Part shown: piece by piece, positions 33,956 to 46,141 of the stretch
Layout of the letters: every line of letters begins with the position of its first letter
How positions within the stretch are numbered: the first letter of the stretch is position 1
NCBI GenBank assembly: GCA_023935145.1
Contig: CM043699.1
Location: forward strand, 72,387,638-72,451,637
Source: Bretschneidera sinensis
Taxonomy: Eukaryota; Streptophyta; Magnoliopsida; Brassicales; Akaniaceae
Length of the DNA stretch: 64,000 bases
Reading direction: 5' to 3'
The notes under the pieces: model-generated
What the model was told of the DNA's origin: nothing
Databases searched by the model: none
Seen by the model: the letters and a program-made list of their open reading frames with translations, nothing else
Program-made: the position numbers and the translations under genes

Positions 33956-35319
33956 TGATGAGAGTCATAAAATGCGTCTTAACAGTACTTAATTGTTAGC
34001 ATTTTAGGGTTGATCTAGGTTTTAATTGCATTTTTATACGTTAACAACTCTAAAGTATCATTCTTGGATCATTGATCTATTTCGGTGGATTTTCAAGTAC
34101 TTTAAGCTCAAAAGAGGAGGAAAAGTTATCATTGCTTGAAGCACAAAGACTCGAGGCATACCGGAGTAAAGGAATGCTTCCGGAAGGACAAGATGGAGGG
34201 CTTAAAAGAGCAACAGCTGCTGCCTGCACTGCGCTCGAGCGCATAAGCAGTGCGATCGAGCAGAAGCAGTGCAATCGAGCGTACTTGAGCTCGAGCCCAC
34301 CAACCCGAGATCGAGCACACGTGCACATCCCACATTGGTCAGAAACACTTTGCAGTGCACCATGCTGCGATCGAGCGCAGCAGACCTATGATCGAGCGCA
34401 CCTACACTCGAGTGCACAAGGCTGCGATCTAGTGCACTCGGGCAGTATCGCACATCGGATAGAAAACACATAGCACTCCGGGAGTTTGCCTATAAAAGAC
34501 CCACTCCACTTCAGCTTAAGAATCATCTGGGAGTGAATCCATAAGGCCTTTAGGAGCAATCTGAAGGGCCTTTAGGAGGAAAATTAGAGGCCGGAGGCCT
34601 GAGAAAACACCATGAAGGCTGCCACACTCTCCCTCATGGCCAACTAATCTCCAAGCAAGGCAAAAGGATGAATCTCTAGGTGTAGTCATTCTTACTTTCT
34701 AGTCTTGATTCATTGTAATTTGGATTTATTATTATTATTAAACATTGTTATAATTTACTCTTTGATTTAATTAGAAGATTTCCTATTAATCCAGTGATTG
34801 CATGCTTCTCCTAGATATAAGTCTAGTCATGCTCTTCTTATGTCAATTTGTTTGGATGTGATTGAGTCCGGTAGATTTATCTTTTAGGTTTGTCCATTGC
34901 TGCGATATTGTCATTTAGATATATTGTCGTCTTTTGATAAATCTATAGGATAGGTCATGTGTGCTTAACTCGAAAGTAAAGGGTAATTCATATCAATTAC
35001 ATTAGGGTTTATACATGTGCTTTAATTGAATATTTGCCGATTACCTATATGGGATGTGAAACTTGCAATCGAGATAAAAACAATTGAGTCAAGTTAGGAT
35101 TAGGGCAACGAACCTAGAGAGGATTCCCAGAACCTTGTTGTTTCTTTATTATATCCATCAATCTATTTACACAATTTTCACACAATACTTTATCCTCTCA
35201 CTTGATCTTTATCGTTTGAATTGAGGTTCACACCTTCTCTTGTAGTTAACTTGTTTCCTTGTGGAATCGACACCCCAAAACTGTGCTACAACAACCGCGT
35301 TATGTTTTGAACGTAATCA
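33956..35319 (+). mobile_element. Solo LTR of the Athila-like family
   Basis: 1,364 bp with perfect duplication AATAG (33951-33955 and 35320-35324), ends TGATGAGAGTC...GAACGTAATCA. It matches the LTRs at 5721-7054 and 21804-23064 at both ends, but the U3 part differs and carries a GATCGAGCGCA cluster in place of GAGCCGCGG words. TATA box TATAAAAG at 34491-34498. It interrupts a Copia integrase gene. Confidence 0.93.
34226..34446. repeat. Cluster of GATCGAGCGCA-type palindromic words
   Basis: About ten words such as GCGCTCGAGCGCA (34231), GCGATCGAGCA, GCAATCGAGCG, GCGATCGAGCGCA (34368), GATCGAGCGCA and CACTCGAGTGCA over 220 bp. The cluster ends about 45 bp before TATAAAAG. Confidence 0.9.
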
Positions 35320-35324
35320 AATAG

Positions 35325-36300
35325 CTTCTCCTTGAAATTGAAAACTAAGGGAAGATTGACTAAACATAGATTTTACCATAACAAGTAAAATTATATCACG
35401 TTTTTTGGCGACACCATTTTGTTTTGGAGTGTAAACCATGCAAAATTTATGTATAATTTCATTTTTCTTTTAAAAAATCTAATATATATTCTCCACTATG
35501 ATTAGATAGTAGTATTTTAACACTTCTACCTAATTGATTTTCAACTTCCTTTTTATATGTTTGGAACTTATCAAAATTTTCATATTTTTATGCATGAATT
35601 GAAGATAGCTATAAGAAGAAAAATTATCAATTAATGTGACAAAATATTCTTTACCTCTATGAGTTTTAATATTCAAAGGACCACATACATTAGGAATGAA
35701 CGATAACTAAAAGTTTGTTAGATCTTTGTCCCTTAGGAAATGAGGGTCTGCTCATTTTACCAGATATACATGGTTCATAGTAGTAAATTCTACGTCCATA
35801 TTTGGACTTAGTCCCATTATTACCATTCTTTTCATTTTTTTATTTATTAACATGTTCCAATCTCATGTGTTGGATATATATAAGGATCATTAACAAACAA
35901 ACAATCATCAATATAAGAAGCATCATCAAAAGCATTAATATAAACAGCAGAACCAACTAAGGCATTATTATTAATAGAAACAAAAATGTTAAGGCATCAA
36001 CCATAGCCCCCCATATAAGAATTCTATCATGTTTCCAAATTTAAACCTTTTTTAACAGAAACTCACCTCAAACCCCTTTTCATCTAAGCGAGAGACTGAA
36101 AAGAGGTTGCGCCTCATGGTGGATGCAAATAATACATCAGTCAAGTAGAGATTTCTCTCTCCAAGTATACCCAAATATCACAATAGGTGTTGTTAACCAT
36201 ATACACGTTATGGTCACCGTTTAAGTTGACTAAATATCTCTACCATTAGGTTGAATGCACTGTTTTTATTAGTATGTAAGGTTATTTTAGTCCATGTCAA
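35325..36300 (-). pseudogene. Decayed Copia gag-pre-integrase and integrase core
   Basis: Minus-strand RRNLFSVSRLDEKGFEVS near 36100-36050, then SGKMSRPSFPKGQ near 35740, KYENFDKFQTYKKEVENQLG near 35560, and a decayed SNHSGEYILDFFK in place of the RSDRGGEY motif near 35490. Multiple stops. This is the upstream end of the Copia relic that runs to 30178. Confidence 0.85.
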
Positions 36301-36865
36301 AAATTTAGTTTATCATTTGGATTAGGATTCTTTCCAGTAGTTTGGAGAAATTTTTTTCAAATACACTATTAGATGAAGACCATGTCATTCATAATGTTGA
36401 CGTGACATTCATCCAGTGATATGTTTGGAAAAATTTTTTCTCAAATTACTGAAAATGATTTTTTTCCATTTTATTAATAAAGTTAGATTATCTAGTCAGT
36501 GGATGTTGTCCAAAGATGCTTTTAACTGCTTAACCTGTGCCCTTAGAGAAACCATTAGAAAACCCATATCTATGTACATATATGGTTTAGACATCGAATT
36601 TCAGTACCATCAATATATAGTTTTATATTTAGCAAATCGTTTTGTGTTCGTTTAAAAAGCACATCATCGATCATGGCTCCTATAAGGTTAATTAATAACA
36701 TAAAGGAAGTACAACGATTAGAAGAAAGATCTAGGTAATTATTGAACTAATTGATCGGTTCCATTAGTTTTAAACAAAAAGAGAGAAAGGAACTACAAAA
36801 AAGTCCCATTAATTAATCCCTCTACACCTCCCGTCCTTTAATTTCATAAAAGTATGAATGAGGGA
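36301..36865. other. 3' flank of PIN5, no gene
   Basis: AT-rich. No domain or convincing ORF. It would hold the PIN5 3' untranslated region and poly(A) signal next to 36866. An AATAAC run near 36685-36700 is possible but no clear AATAAA was found. Confidence 0.4.
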
Positions 36866-39800
36866 TCAATCTACAAACTCCAAAATTGCATAGTAAGCAA
36901 CCAACACCGGTAAGGACACCATCATGCCGAAGATCACACTGCAAACATAAGCATAGAGAAAGAAGAGAAATAAGCAGTAAAAAGAGTTTATTTGAAATAT
37001 TTATTTATTTTTTTGAAAAATATATTTGAAAGTTTTTTTTTAACAATTAATTATGTTGGTTTAATAGAAATTGAGTTGTTTCTCTCAAGAAAAAAAAAAA
37101 TACAAGTTGAGTTTAGGGAACTTACGCTGTGCTAAGCACTTCTGCATGCAATCCATATTCTTTAGCAAAGATGAATGAGGTGATGGATTGTGGCAATGCT
37201 GCCTGTGAAATATAAGTTAGTTTAGAAATTTTTATATTGTGCACAGATCATTCATTATCTTTATATATAACATTGTTTCAACATAAAAAAATAATAAATT
37301 ATTGCAACCTCCTCACTCCCACTGTCCCCTTCAGCAGTCTGTCTAGATATAGGTAATGAAATGATAATGTTTCCTCTCTCTTCCACTCACAGTGCATACA
37401 CACACGCAAACTCTCAATTTTTCTTTATTTTAAATTTTTACTTTTCTAAAAATACATCGATTTAAAAATTTATCAAAAATATTTTTTAAAACCTTATGAA
37501 CTGTTATTATAATAGATTAATATGCAGAAATATCATTGTCCCAATTGGAAAAGAAAAGAAAAAAGTACCATTGCTCCACGTGTTCATAATTAATCTCTTA
37601 AAAGAAAAATATATAAAAAAATAATTAATGGGGGGCTTACTGTAAGCTTTTAATGTAATAAAATTTCTCTAATTAAAAAAAAAGAAGAAAATTAGCTAAT
37701 CTGATAAATTCATTTTACACGCTTTATCTATAGAATAAATCTAAAAGGTTATTTTAATTAAGAATAATATTACTTATGGTATTATCTACAAAAGATAAAA
37801 AAAATGAGTAAAATATAAAAAATCCTTCTAATTTGATTGTAACTACAACTTCATCCCAAATTTTTGAAGTTCATTGAAGTTTTAGTTGATGTAACGTACA
37901 TAACACTTAAGCTAACAGTTAAAGCAAAAATTAATGAATACGAGTGTTTTTTTTTCTTACAACCACGTAACATGGGTTTATGCCGCCCTATTGAGAAGTT
38001 AATTTTTTATTACACGTATGAGTTAAAAGCATTTGTATTTTTCTATTTTTTTGTTAAATTTCTGTAAAAGTGAAATGAGTTTATTGATTTTTAAACACTG
38101 AGAGTAATTTGTAATTGCTATAAAAATGAGAAATAAAAATTAAAAGTATATAGTAAATAATAAATAAGAATAGAAGATTGAAAGAAACATATTAAAAATG
38201 AAAAGTATGTAAAATAGTGTCCATAATTAGGGCATTTGTTTTGCTTTCTTCTCCCTAGCTTGTTCCTCTGCTCTTGCTCAGTTGCTAGTTTCTCTTAGTT
38301 ATAATAATGAATTTTGGTTTATCTCTTTAAAATATATTAAAAAAACCAATTAAATGATGATGGAGAAGAAATTTACAAAAAAAAAAAATAATTTGTTGAT
38401 GAAAGTGCACCGCAAGTTATTGTTTTAACGAGAACCACAGGTAAGGCATTGGTAGAATAAAATATTATTAGTAGTTGGAAAGTACATCGACAGCCTCTTT
38501 GAGTTTTTATTGCCACACCTTGATTTTATGTAAATAAGGTTCCAACCTAAAGGAAAGTGCATGCACACGTACGGTATCAAAAGTTTTTGTTCTACTCTAG
38601 TAAATAAATAAAATCCAGTTTGATTAAAACGAGAATAATATATTATTCATGCAACTGCAAGCAATAAGTGCACTGAACAGGGGCAGAAAATAAAAATGTG
38701 ACCTGAATGATAGCAACACGTAAAACATCACCATGCAAGCCCACAGCAATACAACCAATAGCCATTGCTGCCGGTCCAGCAATAAACTTCAAAACCATCC
38801 CAAATACTGCCAAGCTTGTCCCACAGGCTATTACCTTTTCCTGCAAAGCCATGAAGATCCCTGCACATTTCACACCCGATCAAAATTCAATTACTCCATA
38901 TATTCGCCAGAAATTCTTATAAAGATTACCATTGACATTTTAAAATATTAATTTTTAGATTTTAAAATCCCAACCCTCTACTAACCAAAATCCTCAAGTA
39001 TCTAAATTCATGACAGCACATAATTGGTTTATTTTATTCATTGTTTTCAAGGATGCTGAGCAACGGATTTTTAAAAAAAATATAATTAAACTGTGTGTTT
39101 TTAGAGGTGAAGGTATTGAACGAGATGTTTTGCTTTAATGAGATAAGATATAAATCCCGATGCATTAGAAAACATCAAAATATTTCGAATTTCTAATAAA
39201 AAATTAAATTAATTAATTTTTAATAATTTTAAATATTTTTACTAACTTTCTAGAGCATAGAAATTTTAATTTTAATTTTATATTATTGTAATTTGTAAGT
39301 GATTAATTAATTAAATAGTTTGTAGTTATTATTAAACTAGATAACATGTAATAAATATTTATAAAGCGTAGTAATATCACAATAAAAACAATTAGCTTGA
39401 TGATTAAAGTTTATATTAAATTAATTAATTAATTTTTAAAAACATCGAAATATTTTGATGTTTTCTAATGCATCGAGATTTACATCTCATCTCATTAGAG
39501 CAAAACATCTCGTCTAATACTTTCGTCTCTGAAAACACTGTTTTAGTAGACAAACTTAGTTTATGACTGTTCAAAAATACATGATACGTGTATCCATATA
39601 TTTGTATTTAATTAATTAATAGTCAAGTTTGATTATTTTCTGAATAATTAGAGTTGAGGTTTGGAGTTTTTGCTTAAACCCTCTTTTTTCTATTTAGAAG
39701 AAACATGATTATAAATTGAACTAAAACATAGAAAGCACGGAATACTAAAAGTTTCAGTGAAATAAAGTTTAAATTCTTATCAATTAAGTAGTGGCTAGTC

Positions 39801-41176
39801 GAATTCCCCTGAGCTCCCACCACTAGAAGCATACTGACAAGTGACATGTCGACTACCTTTTAATGTTGTTAAAACACTACATAATTAAGGTCCAACATAT
39901 ATTATGAACTAATATCTTCTTTTTGTTTGTTTTGTTACTGGAGTAATAAACATTCGTTTTTAGTGATCAATCGCTAGCAAAATTAATTTTCTTGGGTTGA
40001 CATATACTACTCATAAAATTTGTATATTTATACCTGTCAAAAAAAATTACTGTATACATATAAGTGGTTTGGACATAGCTCGATAAATGAGAACTTATAT
40101 ATATAGAGAAAGAAAAAAAGTTATATTGTGGTCTCACCCATGCTAAACATGGCAGTCCCTGTCCCAGCTCTTGACATGATCAATATCGATCCTTCCATGA
40201 TGCTTGGCATCTCAAAATGCCACCTGCATGCGCCCGAAAATCAATTAACTAATAGCAAAATGATTTCTCCTTAGTAAACAAGCCATCACGAGAAAATTGA
40301 AACAGAAAATTATTGCTATTGAGAAATTTTTAAAATTTTTGTGAACTTAAGAAATTTATGTACTACAAACATTTTTAATGGAAAATAATAAATTTTCATT
40401 ATTTATTTTAATAACGATTAAGAGTGCTTATAAAACATAAATTTATCAAGTGCTCAAAATTCATAAGAATTCATCGTTACTGTTACCATGACCACCACAT
40501 ACCTGTTTGCTACAAAAGCCCATACAATTCCAAGAATACAAGCGTAAGAGTTAGGATTCATAGCTAGTTTGAGCCATACAAGCTTCATCAAGCACCAGAA
40601 AGATGGCCGCCTAGTGCTTGCGTTTGATCCTTCCAAGTCCAAATCTTTGTCCCCAACGACAATATTATTATTATTATTGTTGGTATTATTAGGAACTACT
40701 CCTGTGGACCTTCGAAATTCCAAAATGAACAATAAAACAGTGAGCCATATGATAGCTTGAACGACGGATGATTGGACAACAAGATCAACGGCCATTTGGC
40801 CGTACATGGCTTTCATTAAGGGAACTCCTACAACCAAAGAATTAGTTAAAGTACACAAAGAAAAGCTTGTGATGGACCAGCAATAGCTTCCTTTGCTACT
40901 ACACTTAGCCCAAAAGACTAAAACTAGAACGATGATGAGCTTAGATATAGCATCAGCGGCGATGAATAGATAATTCATTTGGAAAGGATCCACATGAGCT
41001 GTGAACTCAACTGTGAAGAGAGGAAGAGTGAAATAGCAAACAAGTCGGTTTATGGCATCGCACTGTTCACGGCTGAATATGCGCCACCACCTCACCGACC
41101 CATACCCTAACATTAATGCAACATACAGCGGTGCTATGGCTACCACCACCTTGTATACATCTCCCCACCCTATCAT
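36866..41176 (-). CDS. PIN5: PIN5, short-loop PIN auxin efflux carrier (complete, five exons)
   Basis: Exons 41176-40503, 40223-40138, 38860-38703, 37202-37126 and 36938-36866. Every intron is GT-AG, phases agree and the product is 355 residues. Short PINs are usually 350-370. Start MIGWGDVYKV is the family N-terminus. N-terminal membrane bundle residues 1-153 with CYFTLPLF and TNSLVVGVP (111-119), short hydrophilic loop about 154-193 with an Asn run, then NPNSY at 207-211 and the C-terminal bundle with AGTGTAMFSMGIFMALQ and LPQSITSFIFAKEYGLH. The short loop and these motifs mark the PIN5 type, which acts at the endoplasmic reticulum in intracellular auxin balance (family knowledge) rather than at the plasma membrane. 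Intron 2 holds a 444-bp inverted-repeat element. No frame damage seen. PIN8 is the alternative, but details favour PIN5. Confidence 0.95.
39095..39538. mobile_element. 444-bp MITE-like element in PIN5 intron 2
   Basis: Long terminal inverted repeats of about 90-95 bp (39095-39188 against 39538-39445), starting GTGTTTTTAGAGG and GTGTTTTCAGAGA, with blocks such as GACGAGATGTTTTGC and GATGCATTAGAAAACATCAA conserved in both arms. Flanked by TGT on each side, perhaps a 3-bp target duplication. The centre is AT-rich and non-coding. The transposon superfamily is not clear. Confidence 0.8.
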
Positions 41177-42180
41177 CTCCTAATTTTATTTTATATATCA
41201 AACCCAAAAAATAAAAAACAGTATTGATCAGTTGGCTTTGAAACATGTTTACCAATGGGCCAAAGTATTTATATGCATCCTGCAAGAATAAAAAGCATAT
41301 TTATTCTTTAAGCCAGCCAATGGGTTGCCTCAATAATAAGACGAATCGAGATAAACCTCTTGCTATTATGGATTTTGGATTCGAATTCTTATGTGGTGCA
41401 AACAACTCTTTTTTAACTATATACATAAAATTTATTTCGAGTTTTAACGGATATACATAGATCTAACGGTTTTATTATTTTATTTTAATAATCAAATAAT
41501 GATTTGCGAAACCCTATCATAATTAATAGTGTTCTTAAAAAAAAATTAAAGATCAAAGACCAAGATATATATACTCATTATCAAAAAATAAAACATATTA
41601 GTTTAATTCCTTATGTTATTGTATTGTATGGTTTTGGTGGGTGTATATGATTCAATGCCGCGGATTCTTGGAATTAAGTGCATGTGACATAAGTTTTAAT
41701 TGATTAGGGCATCCATGTGTTCTGTTGCTTTCACAATTGGGGTTTTGTGTTTTCTTCACCAATCCTTCCCTTCTATAGAATAAGGAATGATGTCCAGCGA
41801 TTATTCCACCCACCTTGGCAAATAGCTAGGGTTTCTGATTTTCTCTAATTACCGTGTTATTTTTGTGGAGCGCAATTTATATGTAAATATTTATTTTAAT
41901 CTTTAAAGTTTGAATTTAATTATAATTAAATTTTTATGACTTTAATTATGATTGAATTTTTATGATTTTAATTTAAATAATCAAATTTTTAACTTATTAA
42001 AATCATAACAATTAAATTTTTGAACCTGTGAATAAAACTAGCATAACACATATGAGATACTAAAACTATCCTTTACTACTATTCTTCTCTTGAAACCAGA
42101 CAAAAAAAATAAAAATTAAAAAAAAATCGTTGTAAAGATTAAGGAAATAATTTTAAAGGAAATAAAGGAAAGTAAAGTAA
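41177..42180. promoter_or_regulatory. PIN5 upstream region
   Basis: About 1 kb of AT-rich DNA upstream of the PIN5 ATG, with no retroelement signature. TATATAAAATAAAA at 41190-41204 (minus strand) is too close to the ATG for a normal leader unless a short one is used, so the true TATA box is undecided. No palindrome cluster of the LTR type is present. Confidence 0.4.
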
Positions 42181-42515
42181 ATGGAATGTATGGTGGTGCT
42201 CAGCCACCAACGATTCCAGGAAAATTATCTCCATCATCTTAGCCCTCCACCAAACCATAGCCACAACCCTCCGTCTCTCCTCTCCCATGTCCACCATCGA
42301 GGATCCTGGGTATTTAATCACAAAACCCAACACATCTCTACCTTCACTCCCAGCGACCACTGAAAACCCGTCACCCCAGCTACTTCATTTCCACGGTGAT
42401 TGGCCGTCACGATCGGAAATCAGCCCGGTGGAATTCTCTCCCCCCTCTGCTCCATCGCGATTCGCATCCTTCAACCACTTCGTCGCACCGATCTGCAGCG
42501 TCTCTTCTCCCGAGG
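42181..42515 (+). other. Exon-like GC-richer block, possibly a first exon divergent from PIN5
   Basis: Unusually C-rich for this window (CCCTCCGTCTCTCCTCTCCC), open from ATG 42287, and followed by a good splice donor (CCCGAG then GTAAGGCG, 42515/42516) and T-rich intron-like DNA. It looks like a 5' leader or first coding exon of a gene transcribed away from PIN5. No downstream exon is recognised, so the rest may be lost, remote or non-coding. I do not recognise a product. Confidence 0.4.
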
Positions 42516-44098
42516 TAAGGCGTGAACTTTATCTGTAGTGCATGGTCTGTTTTATTGATCTTTGTGAATAATTTCGTCTTATTTTGCCGAGACTGTCTCT
42601 CGTTTCTGATGGTTTCTGGTTGTCAGCCCTGCTTCTTTTGGGTTGTTCCTTTATTTTCTTTCCTGGGTTGCATTCTGTGGTTTCTTTTAATTTTTTAAAA
42701 AAATATCAAATATTTTACACATGGAATCATTTAGATGAAGGGAGACGCAGAATTACATAAGACAGACTATGAAAAAATTATGGTATTTTTTGGTAGAGTC
42801 CGAGAGATCCTTTACGAGAAAGAGAAAGCATTTTGTTTTTGCCCAAAAAAGGATAAGATTTTTTTATAAGAGAGAAATTAGGTCCAAGATTTACAGAGGC
42901 ACTTCCTCTTAGCCATTCACTAGATGACTCAATAGGCTTTGATTTTTTATATTTTAATTAGACTCAATAACAAGAAATATAGTTTGATTATGGGATTTTC
43001 TATTCATTTCTGATCCATTTGTGATTGATTTTCAGGCCCATAATCAAAGATTCCAAGAGGATTTGTTTTTTCCCTCAATTTCTCGGTTTCCAAACTGACC
43101 ACAGCGTAGGGTACATTGCCTGTTTCCAAACAGATCACAGTGCAGGGTACAAATGCCAATGGGATATTCTGTAGTACAAATGTATTATAAATTACAATTC
43201 TATCTTTTAAGTTTGGTATAAATACAACTAAATGTATTTAAAAGTTATAAAAAATCAACAATCTTATCATATACATATTTTCAGGAATGTTAAGTCAAGT
43301 CGTGAAAAAACAAAATTTTCTTTACTTTATCGTATGAAAACCTTATGTATGAGTTATTTATAAAATCAAACCAACAGAAACTTAAGCCTCTATTCTACTT
43401 AGTTGTTTACCAAAAGCATAATATATCTTTATCATCTATACTAAAAACTTCAAAACCTAGAGGTCCTAAACTACATTGATTAATCATGACTATTGACCAA
43501 TTAGTTCCATCATAAGGAACAATCAACAATTATTTTCTCCGACAATTCATGAAAAGCTCAATTACTAATGATTACTTTCTTCCATCTCCATGCATTATTT
43601 TCTTCAATTTTTTGTTGAAACAAAAAAGGATTGAAAACCTGACATACAACTAACTTAATTATTAAGGATAGAGTATTTTTGAGATCGCCTGATCACATAT
43701 GATATTATCATTTAATTTTGTTTTGTCAGTTTTTTTTTATTAATATTTGTTAGCACTATAGGATACATCAGTAATTTGCATATAAAGTTCTAAGGACGTA
43801 GTTATAAATATCCAATAGTGGTAAAAAGAATTAAAATTGCCATATGTTTAGATCTTTCAAATTATAATCATAGGCTCTAGCTTTAACCAAAATTTGATTT
43901 CAAAAAGGAGGAGCTTGTATTGTTTGACCATCAAAATTAAAATGCTTAATTTACACTACTGCTTTACCTTCACAAATATTTCCAACTTTTTGAAACAACT
44001 GCAGAACTAGATATGTATTTCTGAACTTGGAAAGATGCTTTATTCTTTGGCAATTCAAATTTCAAAGTAGTGCTCGCTAGGAGTATCATGGCGCTTAC
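42516..44098. other. Intergenic or intron-like, no gene
   Basis: AT-rich. It holds a 30-bp imperfect direct duplication (units at 43087 and 43123, each GTTTCCAAAC... CAC AGxGxAGGGTACA). Nothing else supportable. Confidence 0.5.
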
Positions 44099-44240
44099 CA
44101 TGTGGACAAGCATATAGAATAAGTTCCTTCATCAAATAATCACATATATGCTGCCCCAAATTGTTAACTGAAAAAAATTGATCACTGCTTGGCATTCTGC
44201 GGACTACATCACACTCAATATATTCCTTGCGATCAATCTT
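44099..44240 (-). pseudogene. Exon-like fragment of an unrecognised gene
   Basis: 142 bp open on the minus strand, bounded by AG (acceptor, before 44240) and a strong donor GTAAGC (44098 leftward). It reads KIDRKEYIECDVVRRMPSSD, then QFFSVNNLGQHICDYLMKEL and ILYACPHG. The composition is protein-like and unlike the retroelements here. I cannot name the family. No neighbouring exon is seen, so it may be a gene relic or captured exon. Confidence 0.4.
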
Positions 44241-44604
44241 CTATGGATGTTAATGGGATTTGAAATGCGCTATTGTGGCAAGGAATTCTTTCGATGGTGC
44301 ACATAGTTGATTGAGTTCTTCCTTCTATGATTGGACTTGTTGAGAATCCCGTGAGTTGCACGGGATTATTTTTATGTCTTTATTTACTGGTGTTTGAAAC
44401 ATCTCGATTGATGGTAAATAATAAGATATTCTTATTCTTTTGGAATGATATTTTATCCCCAAACTAGCCACCCAAATCTAACACATGGAACAGTGAACTA
44501 GTAATTTTGTGAGATGTCATTAAGCTTGACTAATAATTGATTATTTTACAATCGAAAATCATTGTAGCGAGTGGAAGATTACTTATGATCTGTCCATGTT
44601 TGGG

Positions 44605-45091
44605 TGTTTGAAGGAATTCATAGTATCGCATAAAATCAACAAATAATTATGCACACTTCTTTTGCGTAGATTACATGCGATAACTATACATAGCGGAACA
44701 CAATGAACCTCGGTTGCTCAGCATGCTCCTAGCACGTTAAGGGATCTACCACGAACCTCTGATACGATCATGAACACTCCACGCTTCTCCAATGCTTCAC
44801 TTACGGTAGTGTGGTTTTACGGTCTCCTAAAATGAATCACCCACTTATATTTAGAGGACAAACACCGTAGACTAGCAACTTCTATATAGATAGAATATTA
44901 AAGGCTAGAAAAACAATCTCTAACCTCTAGGTTTTTTCTTCCATTAATGCAGCACCATAACATCACATATATATAGGCAATCTCAAGTTAGTAAACCCTA
45001 ACGAGTTAGGATATATTGAGACCAATGTGGGTGCAATTATTGGGTCAATTTTGCATGTCCAATACAAGTGTATTGAGCTTAATGTCTAACA
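44605..45091 (-). mobile_element. 3' LTR of a Copia-type element, with a short internal tail
   Basis: 487 bp, plus-strand ends TGTTTGAAGG...GTCTAACA. The minus-strand run GAGTGAGAGA (45092-45101) is the polypurine tract. 45102-45256 is the end of the internal region; its reading frame is not clear. A CACTA element truncates it at 45260. Confidence 0.6.
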
Positions 45092-45578
45092 TCTCTCACT
45101 CACATGTGGTGGACACAATGCTATTAACTTTCTGTCAGTCTAGCCAACCGTTTAGTTAAATCATACTTTGTGAATGGGTCGTACGAAAAAACGAATACAC
45201 CTACAAGAAATATGAGGACTATACTAGAAACCTATAAAGGCCTGTATAGAACCTCCAATCACAACAAGAAAATATACTTTTAGCGACGACAAATGCCATA
45301 ACCCGTCATTGAAAGTGACCAACAATGACATCTCGTTGCTAAACGTAAAGTCGTAGATAGGTAAAATCAGTGACAGGACAATATCTCGTCGCAGATACAC
45401 ATACTATTCGATGACAGATGTCATTGCTGATATTTAATTCAAATTTACGCGACCAAAATAACATTAACATTTTAATATATTTAGTGAGGGTATTTGCAAT
45501 GGACATACCATCGCTGATAAATCATTGTAATTATGAGCAAAAAGTCTGTCATCCCAATACCATTGCTCCAACTAATTA

Positions 45579-45581
<3 letters not shown>

Positions 45582-45617
<36 letters not shown>

Positions 45618-45837
45618 TTATTTTTTCCAAATTTCAGCAACGACATTTCGTCGCCAATGTTGTCATTAATGATAACAATTTAATTGTTTTTTATTTAAAA
45701 AATCATATTTACTTAATCAAAACCTATTTAAATTTTTTCAAATTACATTTAACATTAGATCAATAAATAACAAAAAAATCATGAAATGCTAATTATATTA
45801 AAATAATAATAACAAAATACGTTTTACAGACACACAC

Positions 45838-45876
<39 letters not shown>
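45582..45876. repeat. TA and TG microsatellites
   Basis: (TA)16 at 45582-45614 and (TG)14 at 45849-45876, separated by AT-rich DNA inside the CACTA element. Confidence 0.95.
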
Positions 45877-45879
<3 letters not shown>

Positions 45880-46141
45880 CATCAATAAACATATCCAAAA
45901 TTTATAATATTTTCAAAATAAATCATACAACAACAAAATAGGGGTCCTAGGGGCCCTCGAGGTGCAAAGGAAGCTGGGAGCCCTTCTGATTGCCCGTGTG
46001 CAAGTGGATCCTCTCCATCCTCGTTGTTATCCTCAATAATCGTATTATCACGCACTTGAAACAAAACAAAAAACATTATTGAAGGTGTATATATATATTC
46101 ATTAGGTCAACGTATTGCTAATTAAGTTATGAATTTTTTTA

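Noticed and set aside
34072..34473. 133-codon ORF rich in ALER, DRA and DLVHS words
   Set aside because: Encoded by the GATCGAGCGCA cluster of a solo LTR.
38643..38951. ORFs on the opposite strand over PIN5 exon 3
   Set aside because: Antisense shadows of a conserved exon.
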